Shown here: positions 8,899 through 16,913 of the stretch, in pieces | Layout: each line of letters starts with the position of its first letter | How positions within the stretch are numbered: the first letter of the stretch is position 1 | Assembly: GCA_028284545.1 (NCBI GenBank) | Contig: JANQRN010000193.1 | Span: forward strand, 1 to 34,159 | From: Rhodothermales bacterium | GTDB taxonomy: Bacteria; Bacteroidota; Rhodothermia; Rhodothermales; JABDKH01 | Length of the DNA stretch: 34,159 nt | Direction of reading: 5' to 3' | Translations under genes and position numbers: made by a program | Notes under the pieces: model-generated | The model's input: only the letters and a program-made list of their open reading frames with translations | Told to the model about the DNA's origin: nothing | The model's database searches: none

Positions 8899-9618
8899 AT
8901 GGGTAACTCACGGCTCGAATCTGCAAAAGACGCGGTGCGGCGACTTCGGTGGCGTCTGCGGGCCGCCACGGGGGACGCATCGTTTCACCGCGCCGAGGTA
9001 CGAGCGAGGGTGGAGCGGGTAGGCGGTGTACTGGGGCATGGCGGCTGGATGGTTTGCCCCAATCATCTCGACGCCGAGAGCGTCGTGTACTCTGTCGGCA
9101 TCGGCGACGACATCAGTTTTGACCTGGCAATGATCCGTCGGTTTGGGGTGAAGGTGCAGGCGGTTGATCCGACGCCCGCCTCCCACGCCTGGCTCGCCAC
9201 GCAGCAGCTGCCGCCCGAATTCGTATTGCACCCCGTTGGGCTCGCCGGCTATGACGGTACAGCCTCGTTCGCCGCTGCAGACAACCCGGACTGGGTTTCC
9301 CATTCCATGGTGCGGACCGAGAATCGCGCTGTCGAGAGCTTTCCGGTTGCGCGGCTTTCGACACTAATGGAACGGCTTGGCCATAACCACGTCGATCTGC
9401 TCAAGGTCGATATTGAGGGTGCCGAGTACGACGTCATCGATGACATGCTGTCCTCCGGGGTCGACGTGCGGCAGTTCCTTGTCGAGTTCCACCACAGATT
9501 TGACGAGGTCGGGTGGAAGAAGACGGACCAGGCGATCGCGGATCTGCGGAGTGCTGGCTTCAGGCTCTTCTACGTCAACGGGCGCGGCGAGGAGTACGGA
9601 TTCTTGCGCGACACCTAG
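8899..9618 (+). CDS. FkbM-family methyltransferase (first copy)
   Basis: 239 aa. SAM-dependent O-methyltransferase of the FkbM family, probably acting on a sugar hydroxyl of the surface polysaccharide. The SAM-binding motif I is in a slightly unusual form (YSVGIGDDISFDL, about residues 55-67), followed by the acidic motif VDPTP. The family signature VDLLKVDIEGAEYDVI is clear at about 163-178. It lies opposite to and converges on the glycosyltransferase pair that ends at 9649, at the edge of the polysaccharide locus. The final codons belong to a 17-bp tandem repeat that continues past the stop. Confidence 0.85.
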   Translation: MGNSRLESAKDAVRRLRWRLRAATGDASFHRAEVRARVERVGGVLGHGGWMVCPNHLDAESVVYSVGIGDDISFDLAMIRRFGVKVQAVDPTPASHAWLATQQLPPEFVLHPVGLAGYDGTASFAAADNPDWVSHSMVRTENRAVESFPVARLSTLMERLGHNHVDLLKVDIEGAEYDVIDDMLSSGVDVRQFLVEFHHRFDEVGWKKTDQAIADLRSAGFRLFYVNGRGEEYGFLRDT

Positions 9619-9654
9619 ATTTGCGCGACGCGTACAATTGCGCGACACTTAGAA
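9604..9654. repeat. 17-bp tandem repeat across two convergent stop codons
   Basis: TTGCGCGAC starts at 9604, 9621 and 9638, an exact 17-bp period. Copies 1 and 3 share the tail AC(C/T)TAGA; copy 2 has diverged to GCGTACAA. Copy 1 contains the fkbM stop TAG. Copy 3 contains, on the other strand, the TAA stop of the glycosyltransferase. A fourth partial TTGCC follows. Confidence 0.9.
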
Positions 9655-10761
9655 GTTGCCTAGCAGGTCCGCCCAGCGGGAGAGCACCTGGGATGGAGAA
9701 AACTTCTCATCAAAAGTCGCCCGAGCTGCGCGCGCGGATTTCTGCCACGCGCTCGCGTCGAGCAGTTGGAGAATGCCAGCTGCAATGGCATCGGGATGAG
9801 TTGTCTCGACGAACCTTGCTTCAACGCCATCATGCACCATAGACGGCAGCGACGCGTGCCGCGACAGGACAACGGGTGTGGCAGCCGCGAGTGCTTCAAT
9901 GACACACAAGGGCTGCGCTTCCGTCGGGTAGTAGGTCGGCAGCACGAAGACATCTGCATCGAGATAACATCTTCCGAGCGTCGCGCGGTCAGTAACCTGG
10001 CGCAGGTGCTGAACCCGGTCTGACACGCCGAGTGCATCCGCCACCTCGAAGAATCTTCGCTCATCTTCTTCGTTCTGCCATTTTCCAACGAACGTAGCCT
10101 GGTAGTGCAGACCGGCGTCGTCGAGTACCGGTAGGGCGCGCAGAAACTCCAGATAACCCTTGGACGGGATCATGTTCGACACGAACAACAGTTCTGACCT
10201 TCTACCCGGACCGAGGTTGACCCGTTCGTCGACAGAAGACTGGGAAGGGATCAGGTCGGCTTCGATGGTATTGGGCACGATGCCCACTTTCTCATCGGGT
10301 ATCCACTCGGAACACCTTGACGCAAGGACGCCGTCGAGGAATATGAAACGTTGCACCCGTCGAACCAGTCTCTGTGAAGATGCCCGCAACCACGGGTGTC
10401 TGAACAACGTGTCGAAGCTGCCCCAATGAACTACTGCGACAACCGGGTTCTTCTCTGGAATTGCGGGGAGCACGGTCAGTACGTCGCGAAGATGCCCGGC
10501 GGGTTGCGGCGACACGGTGTGCCAGACAACTGGCGCTTCTGGCGCCTCGCGCAGCGCATTAGAGATCTGCCTCCTTGCCCTGCCGTAGTGAGCCACTCGG
10601 GCCAGCGCAGACTGGCTGTCGTTGGATGATGCCAGGCCCGTACTTGTGTCGATAATCTGCACGTCAAACGACTCAGACAGGAGTTGCGCATTGAGGCGCG
10701 TGAGTACGTTCTGCCCGATGTAGGGCGGGGGCAGACTGCCAAGAACGACAACCTTCTTCAT
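9649..10761 (-). CDS. Glycosyltransferase family 4 (GT-B fold)
   Basis: 370 aa. The N-terminus VVVLGSLPPPYIGQNVLTRL is a GT4-type first strand and glycine loop. The C-terminal half holds the donor-binding signature: VLPTYYPTEAQPLCVIEALA, with the E-x7-E-like arrangement, then ATPVVLS. It should transfer a nucleotide-activated sugar to a lipid-linked polysaccharide intermediate on the cytoplasmic side of the membrane; donor and acceptor are not readable. It is translationally coupled to the preceding glycosyltransferase by an ATGA overlap (10758-10761). The 3' end lies in a tandem repeat shared with the convergent fkbM. Confidence 0.9.
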   Translation of the reverse strand: MKKVVVLGSLPPPYIGQNVLTRLNAQLLSESFDVQIIDTSTGLASSNDSQSALARVAHYGRARRQISNALREAPEAPVVWHTVSPQPAGHLRDVLTVLPAIPEKNPVVAVVHWGSFDTLFRHPWLRASSQRLVRRVQRFIFLDGVLASRCSEWIPDEKVGIVPNTIEADLIPSQSSVDERVNLGPGRRSELLFVSNMIPSKGYLEFLRALPVLDDAGLHYQATFVGKWQNEEDERRFFEVADALGVSDRVQHLRQVTDRATLGRCYLDADVFVLPTYYPTEAQPLCVIEALAAATPVVLSRHASLPSMVHDGVEARFVETTHPDAIAAGILQLLDASAWQKSARAARATFDEKFSPSQVLSRWADLLGNF

Positions 10762-12011
10762 GTCGGTACTCCTGCTGAGGCCCGGCGAAACGCATCCGAC
10801 AAAACAGCTTCGAAGCGGTCAGCGATTCCGCCAACCTCAAACGTTCTTGCAGCGTATTCGCGGCCATTCTGCCCCATCTCACTGCGCATTTTCGGGCTCG
10901 CCAACAACTGCCTCGCACCTTCGACAAAGCCGGCAACGTCGTCGGGTTCGAACACCATGCCGGCCCGGTTTGCGGAGACCAGTCGCGACGCCAGATTATT
11001 GCCCGGCACGGCCAATAGAATTGGTCGGGCGGCGCACATGTACGACAGAACCTTCGACGGTACGGAATAGGCGCCGGCGTCGCGCTCGAGAATGCCGACC
11101 AGGACGTCCGCTGACGCAAGTACGTGCGGTAGATCCTCGAACGCCTGGAAGCCAAGGATGTCGAGGGCGTCGAGTCCGATGTTTTCCTTCTGTTTCGCGA
11201 GCCAGTCGGCACCAGAGCCGTTCGAGACAACCACGAGTCTGGCATCCGACTGTTGAAGTGAAACCGCGAGTTGCTTGAGCAATTCGGGATTGTGCTTCAT
11301 GGCCAGCGTCCCGGAGTAGATCAAGCACGGCTTGTTGGCGAGATCGTGTCTGATGGACCATGGATTCGTCTTCGGGCCAACGGGCATATCTTCGACCGGC
11401 GCCCAGTTCTCGATCACGGTGATCCGGTTGTCGTCCACGCGGGCCGCTCGAAGCCCGGCCCGGAAATCCTCAGCGATGGTTACGACGGCGTCGCTTTGTC
11501 GCAGCAGCTTTTGCTCAAGCCCGCGGTAGTGGGAGCCGACAAGACTACCCAGCAGGGGGATCTTTCGAGAGAGCAGACGCCGTGACGCCTCACCGATCAG
11601 GTCTTGGACCCAGAACGCTTTGGCAACGCCGCCGTCGACGCACACGTTCCATAACCTGCGTTGAGCGTCCAACGGGGTATTCCCGCTGAGTACTACGTCG
11701 GGTTTGTGCCGGGCGACGGCGGCCGCGAGCAGACGTCCGTATTCATTCTCTTGCAGCCACCGCGCAAAGAAGTTCGTTTTGTTTAGCGCGCGGCCAAGTT
11801 CGATCGGGAGAATTGTCAGCGTGGCGGGGTCGGCAGCCCTGCGCGTGAGTTCGCCGCGAGGTGTTGTGCGCAACGACGCACAATAGGCATGCACTACCTC
11901 GTACCCGCGGTGGGCAAGTTCCCTGCTCAGCTGGATTTGAAAAGGGTGCCCCGCGTAGTCGTGGACGAAGATCCGTCCGGGTTCCCGGTGCGAGGGCGCG
12001 GCGATTGACAA
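10758..12011 (-). CDS. Glycosyltransferase family 4, WbuB-like
   Basis: 417 aa. The N-terminal RIFVHDYAGHPFQIQLSREL resembles WbuB/FnlC-type sugar transferases of O-antigen clusters. The C-terminal Rossmann domain contains LIYSGTLAMKHNPELL and the donor-site segment SVPSKVLSYMCAARPILLAVPG. The start is a TTG at 12011: no ATG or GTG lies close by and upstream codons give no better choice. It overlaps the next glycosyltransferase by four bases and is divergent from the methyltransferase at 12085. Specificity is unknown. Confidence 0.88.
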   Translation of the reverse strand: MSIAAPSHREPGRIFVHDYAGHPFQIQLSRELAHRGYEVVHAYCASLRTTPRGELTRRAADPATLTILPIELGRALNKTNFFARWLQENEYGRLLAAAVARHKPDVVLSGNTPLDAQRRLWNVCVDGGVAKAFWVQDLIGEASRRLLSRKIPLLGSLVGSHYRGLEQKLLRQSDAVVTIAEDFRAGLRAARVDDNRITVIENWAPVEDMPVGPKTNPWSIRHDLANKPCLIYSGTLAMKHNPELLKQLAVSLQQSDARLVVVSNGSGADWLAKQKENIGLDALDILGFQAFEDLPHVLASADVLVGILERDAGAYSVPSKVLSYMCAARPILLAVPGNNLASRLVSANRAGMVFEPDDVAGFVEGARQLLASPKMRSEMGQNGREYAARTFEVGGIADRFEAVLSDAFRRASAGVPT

Positions 12012-12084
12012 GCCTGTCGTTGTTGGTGAACGTGTGGTGCAAAGATATAGAAGAAGTATCTTGCTGGCCCCTTCAGCAGCGCAT

Positions 12085-12936
12085 ATGACCGTGGCAGAAA
12101 AGATGTCGATTGCTAAACGACTGGCGTCGATCCCGGTCCTCGGGCGGCTCGCGATGCTTGGCTATCGTAGCATCATTGGCATCACGACGCTTGGAAGTCA
12201 GACTGCCGCCTTCGCCCGTTGGTGGGCCACGTCGCGTGAGTTCACGAACTACACTTACGAACTGACGCCGGTGAACATGGCGCAGCTGGCTGCATTCTGT
12301 GCCCAGGTGGCGGGAATCAGCATTGAGCGGTCGCAGGAACTGATCGACGAGCTGCTATCGGATCGAGAGTTGGTCGAGCATATCCGGTCAGCCACGAATC
12401 AGTCTGCAATGCGCCGCTTTTCGGATTCTGAGGTCCGCTATGGCCGACGTATCGGATGGTACGTCTTGACGCGGGCCCGTCGTCCACGACTGGTCATCGA
12501 GACCGGCATCGACAAGGGTCTCGGCGCCTGTGTCCTGACTGCCGCGCTTTTGCGCAATAAGGAAGATGGGTTCCCCGGGCGCTACGTCGGGACCGATATC
12601 CGTGAGGAGGCCGGCTATCTGCTTTCAGGCAAGTATGCCACCGTTGGTGAGATCCTCTACGGGGACTCCATCGCGTCCCTGCAGACTCTGGATGAATCCG
12701 TTGGACTGTTCATCAATGACAGCGACCACTCGTCAGATTACGAGCGACGCGAGTACGAGGTGATTTCTCCATTGCTGGAGGCCGATGCGCTGGTTGTTGG
12801 CGACAACGCGCACGAGACAAACGAATTATTCGACTTCGCGTCAGCCACCGGGCGCGACTTTCTTTTCTTTCGCGAAGAGCCACAGCGACACTGGTATACC
12901 GGAGCCGGCATTGGAGTTGCATGGTCAGCAGCGTAA
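12085..12936 (+). CDS. Class I SAM-dependent methyltransferase (Methyltransf_24-like)
   Basis: 283 aa from the ATG at 12085; a GTG at 12034 or an ATG at 12103 are alternatives, none with a clear ribosome-binding site. The SAM fold shows as PRLVIETGIDKGLGACVLTA (motif I), then RYVGTDIREEAGYLL, EILYGDSIASL and GLFINDSDHSSDYERREYE. The last, with the N-D-S-D-H-S acidic strand, matches Methyltransf_24 proteins common in polysaccharide loci. It stands alone on the plus strand between two minus-strand glycosyltransferase operons. Modification of a surface sugar is the likely role, but that is inferred from context only. Confidence 0.75.
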   Translation: MTVAEKMSIAKRLASIPVLGRLAMLGYRSIIGITTLGSQTAAFARWWATSREFTNYTYELTPVNMAQLAAFCAQVAGISIERSQELIDELLSDRELVEHIRSATNQSAMRRFSDSEVRYGRRIGWYVLTRARRPRLVIETGIDKGLGACVLTAALLRNKEDGFPGRYVGTDIREEAGYLLSGKYATVGEILYGDSIASLQTLDESVGLFINDSDHSSDYERREYEVISPLLEADALVVGDNAHETNELFDFASATGRDFLFFREEPQRHWYTGAGIGVAWSAA

Positions 12937-12941
12937 TCAAG

Positions 12942-12960
12942 TCACGCCCTTTCGGCGTGA
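12942..12960. terminator. Hairpin terminator overlapping the 3' end of the convergent glycosyltransferase
   Basis: TCACGCC and GGCGTGA form a perfect 7-bp stem with a 5-nt loop. It begins five bases after the methyltransferase stop and includes the last codons and stop of the opposing gene. It has only a weak T run. Confidence 0.6.
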
Positions 12961-14183
12961 TGAAACGAGTCAATTCGTCGGGCGAACGTGTTGATGGCCT
13001 CCAGTACGAGACGTGCATCGAGGGCTTTACGAACGGGTTGAGTTAGCGCAACTTCCACTGCGTGTTCCATGCTCGTGGCGAATCGGTCCAGTCCCCACGC
13101 CGCAATTATCTCGGCGGATTTGTCGCTCATCGACCTACGCGTTGCGTTCGACAGTCCCGCCATCTTGTGGAGCCGATCTGCGAGATGCTCAACGTCGCCG
13201 GATTCGAAGGTGAACCCGTTTTCATCTGGCGAGACAAGGTCCCGGGCGCAACCGGCTGCGTCAGACACAATCAGCGGCGCCCCGGCCGCCATCGCCTCGT
13301 TCACCACCAGACCCCACTGCTCGCGCTTGGACGGAAGCACGAGGCACCCCGCCGCTCCGTAGTGTTCAGGTAGCGTGTCGTACGGTTGGGCACCGAGGAA
13401 GGTGACCTCCGGTACGCGCTGCTCGCGGCACATCTCCCGGAATGTGTCGGCGTCGGGGCCGTCCCCGAGAATTCTCAGACCCCATGGCGCGGGGCTTGGG
13501 GGCGCCTTCTCCCGATATACCTGGTAGGCTTGAATCAGCAGGGGGACGTTCTTCTTGTCGACTAGCCGCCCGCAGTAGAGGAAATGTGCTGGTAGTTGAT
13601 CTCCGCCCTCGGACTGTGCCTGCTGTCGCAGCTGACGCCCTCTTTCAAAGTGTGAGTTATCGACCACGTCCAGACCGAGGAAGATCCGCTTTCTTGAGAA
13701 ACCCAGGCCCGCGAGGTAGTCGGCGTGTGGTGTGCCGGCGACGACTGCGCTGTCATAGAGCGACATGAGTCGCGACTTCACGCGTTCGCGCCAGGCAACC
13801 CTGAGTGACGCGTCAAGGTGTGAGTCGGTCGTGACAACAACCGGCCGCCGCCTTTTTACCGCCCAACGCAGCGCGGCGCGCGCATCCGGCAGGCTGTAGC
13901 TGTTCGTGACCACAACGTCGGGTTGCAGCTCGTCCAGCGCGTTGGTCACTCCTGAATAGATCTGTTGGGGCCTCAGGTCTTCAAACACGGCTTCAGCGAA
14001 GACCGTCCTGACGTCGACGCCGACGTTTGGCGCACGTTCCCAGAGGTACGACCGCTCGCTCCCGGCGGTCTCAAGTGCTGCGACACGTAGTGCTGGTGCG
14101 TGCGCGGCCAGCGCCTCCAGCCGGGCCGTGTGGTACGGACCGAGGTTGGGCCATTGCAGGCAGACGCGGATGGAATCACCCAC
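12942..14183 (-). CDS. Glycosyltransferase family 4
   Basis: 413 aa from the GTG at 14183, which follows GGAGGG at good spacing and overlaps the previous gene by 8 bp. The open frame continues upstream but that extension is not GT-like. N-terminal IRVCLQWPNLGPYHTARLEA; C-terminal HFLYCGRLVDKKNVPLLIQA and, at the donor site, LVLPSKREQWGLVVNEAMA followed by GAPLIVSDAAGCARDLV. This is the canonical GT4 pattern. It is the last gene of the wza-to-glycosyltransferase operon and probably adds a sugar to the repeat unit. The hairpin at 12942-12960 covers its stop. Confidence 0.9.
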   Translation of the reverse strand: MGDSIRVCLQWPNLGPYHTARLEALAAHAPALRVAALETAGSERSYLWERAPNVGVDVRTVFAEAVFEDLRPQQIYSGVTNALDELQPDVVVTNSYSLPDARAALRWAVKRRRPVVVTTDSHLDASLRVAWRERVKSRLMSLYDSAVVAGTPHADYLAGLGFSRKRIFLGLDVVDNSHFERGRQLRQQAQSEGGDQLPAHFLYCGRLVDKKNVPLLIQAYQVYREKAPPSPAPWGLRILGDGPDADTFREMCREQRVPEVTFLGAQPYDTLPEHYGAAGCLVLPSKREQWGLVVNEAMAAGAPLIVSDAAGCARDLVSPDENGFTFESGDVEHLADRLHKMAGLSNATRRSMSDKSAEIIAAWGLDRFATSMEHAVEVALTQPVRKALDARLVLEAINTFARRIDSFHHAERA

Positions 14184-15402
14184 GGCGGCCCTCCACGAGA
14201 TGGCGGAGCAAGGCCTCGCTGAGGCACTGGGAATAGGCGTCGCTGCTATTTGCAGCGGCAAAGGAGGCAGCACGGTCACGGTCAATCGCTGGAGCAGAAT
14301 CATCTGCAGCGATCTGCTCCCAGACCCGGCTCAGTTCCATGGGATCTCTGGTATCGACGATTTTGCCCAGTTGGTATCGCCTTATGTTTTCACCGAGTGT
14401 TCCAAACTCGGGCCCGACGACGGGAATTCCGGCGGCTGCGGCGTGAACGAGCACGTTGCTCGAACCAATGTGGTCGATGTACGGCAGCGCGACCACGTCA
14501 GCCTCGCTAACGCGGCCGAGAAACTCCTGCTCGTCCATCTTTTTGTCGATGACTGTCACCGGCCGCGGCGTTTGTGCGTTCACGCGGTTCAATTCTGCCA
14601 TGATCGCGCCCTTTTCCGAGGGCTCGATGGGGCCGACGATGCTAAAGCGCAACTTGTCGAAAATTCCGGGATCGACATCCACGAGGCTACGGAGGAATGA
14701 GATTACTCCCTTGCGTTTGCTGATGGCTCCGGGAAGCACAACGGTGCGCGGTTGAGTGTCACGGTTCCTTCGAGGTGACCGAATCGAGTCGACTGGATCG
14801 GGAAGCCAGTGCACCGCCGTTCGTGGGGAGGCCAGTTTCGAGATCTCGCTAACGGCAAACGCATCAAGGGAAAACACGTCGGTGAGATTTCGGTTCTTCA
14901 GTGCCGTAGCCAGTATGCGTCGCTTGCGCTGTGCGGAAGTGCTTCGGGCGTATTCGCGGGAACGATCGTCGGGCAGTGAACCGTAATGCAGCGTCGGTCT
15001 GAAGAGAATACCGGCGATCGCCATGCTTCGATTTGGTCTCAGGATCGAAGCGAGGGATAGCTGCAGGTGGTCCATGTACATAACCAATGCCGCATCAATC
15101 CCGTACTGTCTTGCGAGACGCGCAACGCGCAATCCCGACGTTATGTCGATCGCGGCGAGCGACACGGATCCGCGTGGGCCGTCCTGATCCTGCAGGTGAT
15201 GGATGGAGAGCGCGCCGTCGGAGTCTTCTGCCAGCATTTCGAAGGCAGGGTTCACCGCTGTCATCGGGCGCGGCAACGCTGCGACAACGTCTATTGGCCA
15301 GTTGATCGCTGCCAGGTGCTCCAACAAGTACCAGACATACTTACCATGGTGGCCCCCCGCGTACGGATCAAAAACGAGTAGTTTTTTCCTGCCGTTACTC
15401 AC
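14176..15402 (-). CDS. Glycosyltransferase, GT-B fold (GT4-like)
   Basis: 408 aa from a GTG at 15402-15400 that overlaps the flippase stop (GTGA). The N-terminus LLVFDPYAGGHHGKYVWYL has the glycine/histidine loop of GT-B enzymes. The C-terminal half reads TVVLPGAISKRKGVISFLRS and VVALPYIDHIGSSNVLVHAA, then GIPVVGPEFGTLGENIRRY, which fits a donor-binding Rossmann domain. Within-family motifs are weaker than in the other three glycosyltransferases, so substrate and even subfamily are open. It sits between wzx and the last glycosyltransferase in a tightly packed operon. Confidence 0.82.
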   Translation of the reverse strand: MSNGRKKLLVFDPYAGGHHGKYVWYLLEHLAAINWPIDVVAALPRPMTAVNPAFEMLAEDSDGALSIHHLQDQDGPRGSVSLAAIDITSGLRVARLARQYGIDAALVMYMDHLQLSLASILRPNRSMAIAGILFRPTLHYGSLPDDRSREYARSTSAQRKRRILATALKNRNLTDVFSLDAFAVSEISKLASPRTAVHWLPDPVDSIRSPRRNRDTQPRTVVLPGAISKRKGVISFLRSLVDVDPGIFDKLRFSIVGPIEPSEKGAIMAELNRVNAQTPRPVTVIDKKMDEQEFLGRVSEADVVALPYIDHIGSSNVLVHAAAAGIPVVGPEFGTLGENIRRYQLGKIVDTRDPMELSRVWEQIAADDSAPAIDRDRAASFAAANSSDAYSQCLSEALLRHLVEGRRG

Positions 15403-15428
15403 GGTGCTTCAGACTCACGGTGCTTCAG
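15397..15428. repeat. Perfect 16-bp tandem duplication at the wzx/glycosyltransferase junction
   Basis: ACTCACGGTGCTTCAG occurs twice back to back with no mismatch. The duplication contains the flippase stop codon and the GTG start of the next gene. Because 16 is not a multiple of three, the second copy is read in a different frame and changes the flippase end from HLKHRE to HLKHRESEAP. Confidence 0.97.
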
Positions 15429-16913
15429 ATGCCTGGTCAACTCAATCAGTTCTTTTCGAAGCGGATGGCGTAGGAGCGGGATGAGGAGGATTGCGCCGAT
15501 CAGCGCGAGTTGCCCGATCAACAATACACCGGCTGACATTGAAAGGGGATTGCGGTCGCCGAGCAGCCACGCGCCAAGTCCGGCGCCGACGCTTGCTATC
15601 ACCAGTCGGGCCGTCGGCGAATCCAGAATTGTCCTCCAGCTCACGCCGCAGCGACGGCTATAGTTGCGGGCGACCAGCACACTGCCGACGACCAAACTGC
15701 CACTTATTGCAACCACGACTCCGATTGGGCCGAATTGCCGGCCGGCGACGAAACCGACCACCAGAACACCAACTGCGAGGATCCCGTGGCTGACGAGCGG
15801 CCACTTCAGGCGACCCTCGCCAAGGAAGCCGAAGTAGCCGGGCGTTGCAAGTAGATTTACAAACCACGCGACGACCAGCAGCGTTGCACTGAGAACAAAG
15901 AACGGCTCGTGGCTCCCGATCCATACTCTCGAGACCGAGGGCAGCAAACCGATGATTGTAGGTACCGTGACAATCGTCAGAGCGGTGACAATCCGCTGGG
16001 TCTTGACGTAGACGGCAACCACTCCATCTTGATCGGAGACACTGAGTTTTGCGATTGCCGGGAGTGCGGACTGGACTGCACCGGCGGCTACGGAGCGAAG
16101 TTGTACGGATAGTTTCCAGCCGAATTCGTACAGGGCCAACGCGCCCAATCCGCCAAAAGCCGAAACAAATGCCTTGGCGACGGGCTCAGTAATCACGTTA
16201 GCGACGGAGATGGCCTGCATTCCCGCGCTGTAGCGAAAGATGCTCTTAAAGGTCTCCCGCTTCCAATGGAAGGGTAAGATAGGGAGCTCCCGAATGAACC
16301 GACGCAGTATGCTCCAAGAGACAATAAGCGCGATCGAAGCGTGGATCAGGTGCGCCATGGCCAGCCCTAGCAGTCCGTTCGCCTTGGCTAGCACGATACT
16401 CAGCACAAGGTAGGTGACGATAGCTCCCGACAAGATGTGGCTTCGCAGATCGACGCGCTGGCAGCCCTCAAGACCGGCCAAAAAAACTGCCGTTACGGAA
16501 GAGACCCAGATCGAAACCAACACGACCGGCAGAATCGAACGTGCGCTCTGAAGTGCGGTTGGGTCTGCAATCACTGCCGGAAGGACGGCGCTTATTGCGG
16601 GGAGTGCAATTGCGAACACGACACCGAGACTGACGGCGACGCTAAGCGCTGCTGTTTCGACGATACTCGCTGCTCCGGATCCGTCGTTTTCGGCCAGGCG
16701 AAGCGGAATGAACCGGATGCAGGCGTTCGCGAGCCCGAGATTCGCGATGGCCGTTGTTGATGAGGCTGCCAGGACGAGCGCCCAGACTCCGAACAGGTCG
16801 CGACCCAGCAGGTCGAGCAGGAAACGGTACAGGAAGAAGTAGACTACTCCAGTGACGATGACCTGCGATGCTGCCGCCACCGCGTTGACCAGCATTTGCT
16901 GTCTGCTCGCCAC
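15399..16913 (-). CDS. wzx: Polysaccharide flippase (Wzx/MATE-like, MVF superfamily)
   Basis: 504 aa from the GTG at 16913, which overlaps the wzy stop by one base (TAGTG). That start gives ASRQQMLVNAVAAASQVIV, matching the N-terminus of this family; the longer open frame upstream is only the other frame of wzy. Twelve or more hydrophobic segments alternate with short charged loops over the whole length, and the amphipathic first helix with FLLDLLGRDLFGVWALVLA is typical of polysaccharide biosynthesis proteins. It moves the lipid-linked repeat unit across the inner membrane. The neighbouring wzy, wzz and wza support Wzx/Wzy-dependent assembly. Confidence 0.87.
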   Translation of the reverse strand: MASRQQMLVNAVAAASQVIVTGVVYFFLYRFLLDLLGRDLFGVWALVLAASSTTAIANLGLANACIRFIPLRLAENDGSGAASIVETAALSVAVSLGVVFAIALPAISAVLPAVIADPTALQSARSILPVVLVSIWVSSVTAVFLAGLEGCQRVDLRSHILSGAIVTYLVLSIVLAKANGLLGLAMAHLIHASIALIVSWSILRRFIRELPILPFHWKRETFKSIFRYSAGMQAISVANVITEPVAKAFVSAFGGLGALALYEFGWKLSVQLRSVAAGAVQSALPAIAKLSVSDQDGVVAVYVKTQRIVTALTIVTVPTIIGLLPSVSRVWIGSHEPFFVLSATLLVVAWFVNLLATPGYFGFLGEGRLKWPLVSHGILAVGVLVVGFVAGRQFGPIGVVVAISGSLVVGSVLVARNYSRRCGVSWRTILDSPTARLVIASVGAGLGAWLLGDRNPLSMSAGVLLIGQLALIGAILLIPLLRHPLRKELIELTRHLKHRESEAP

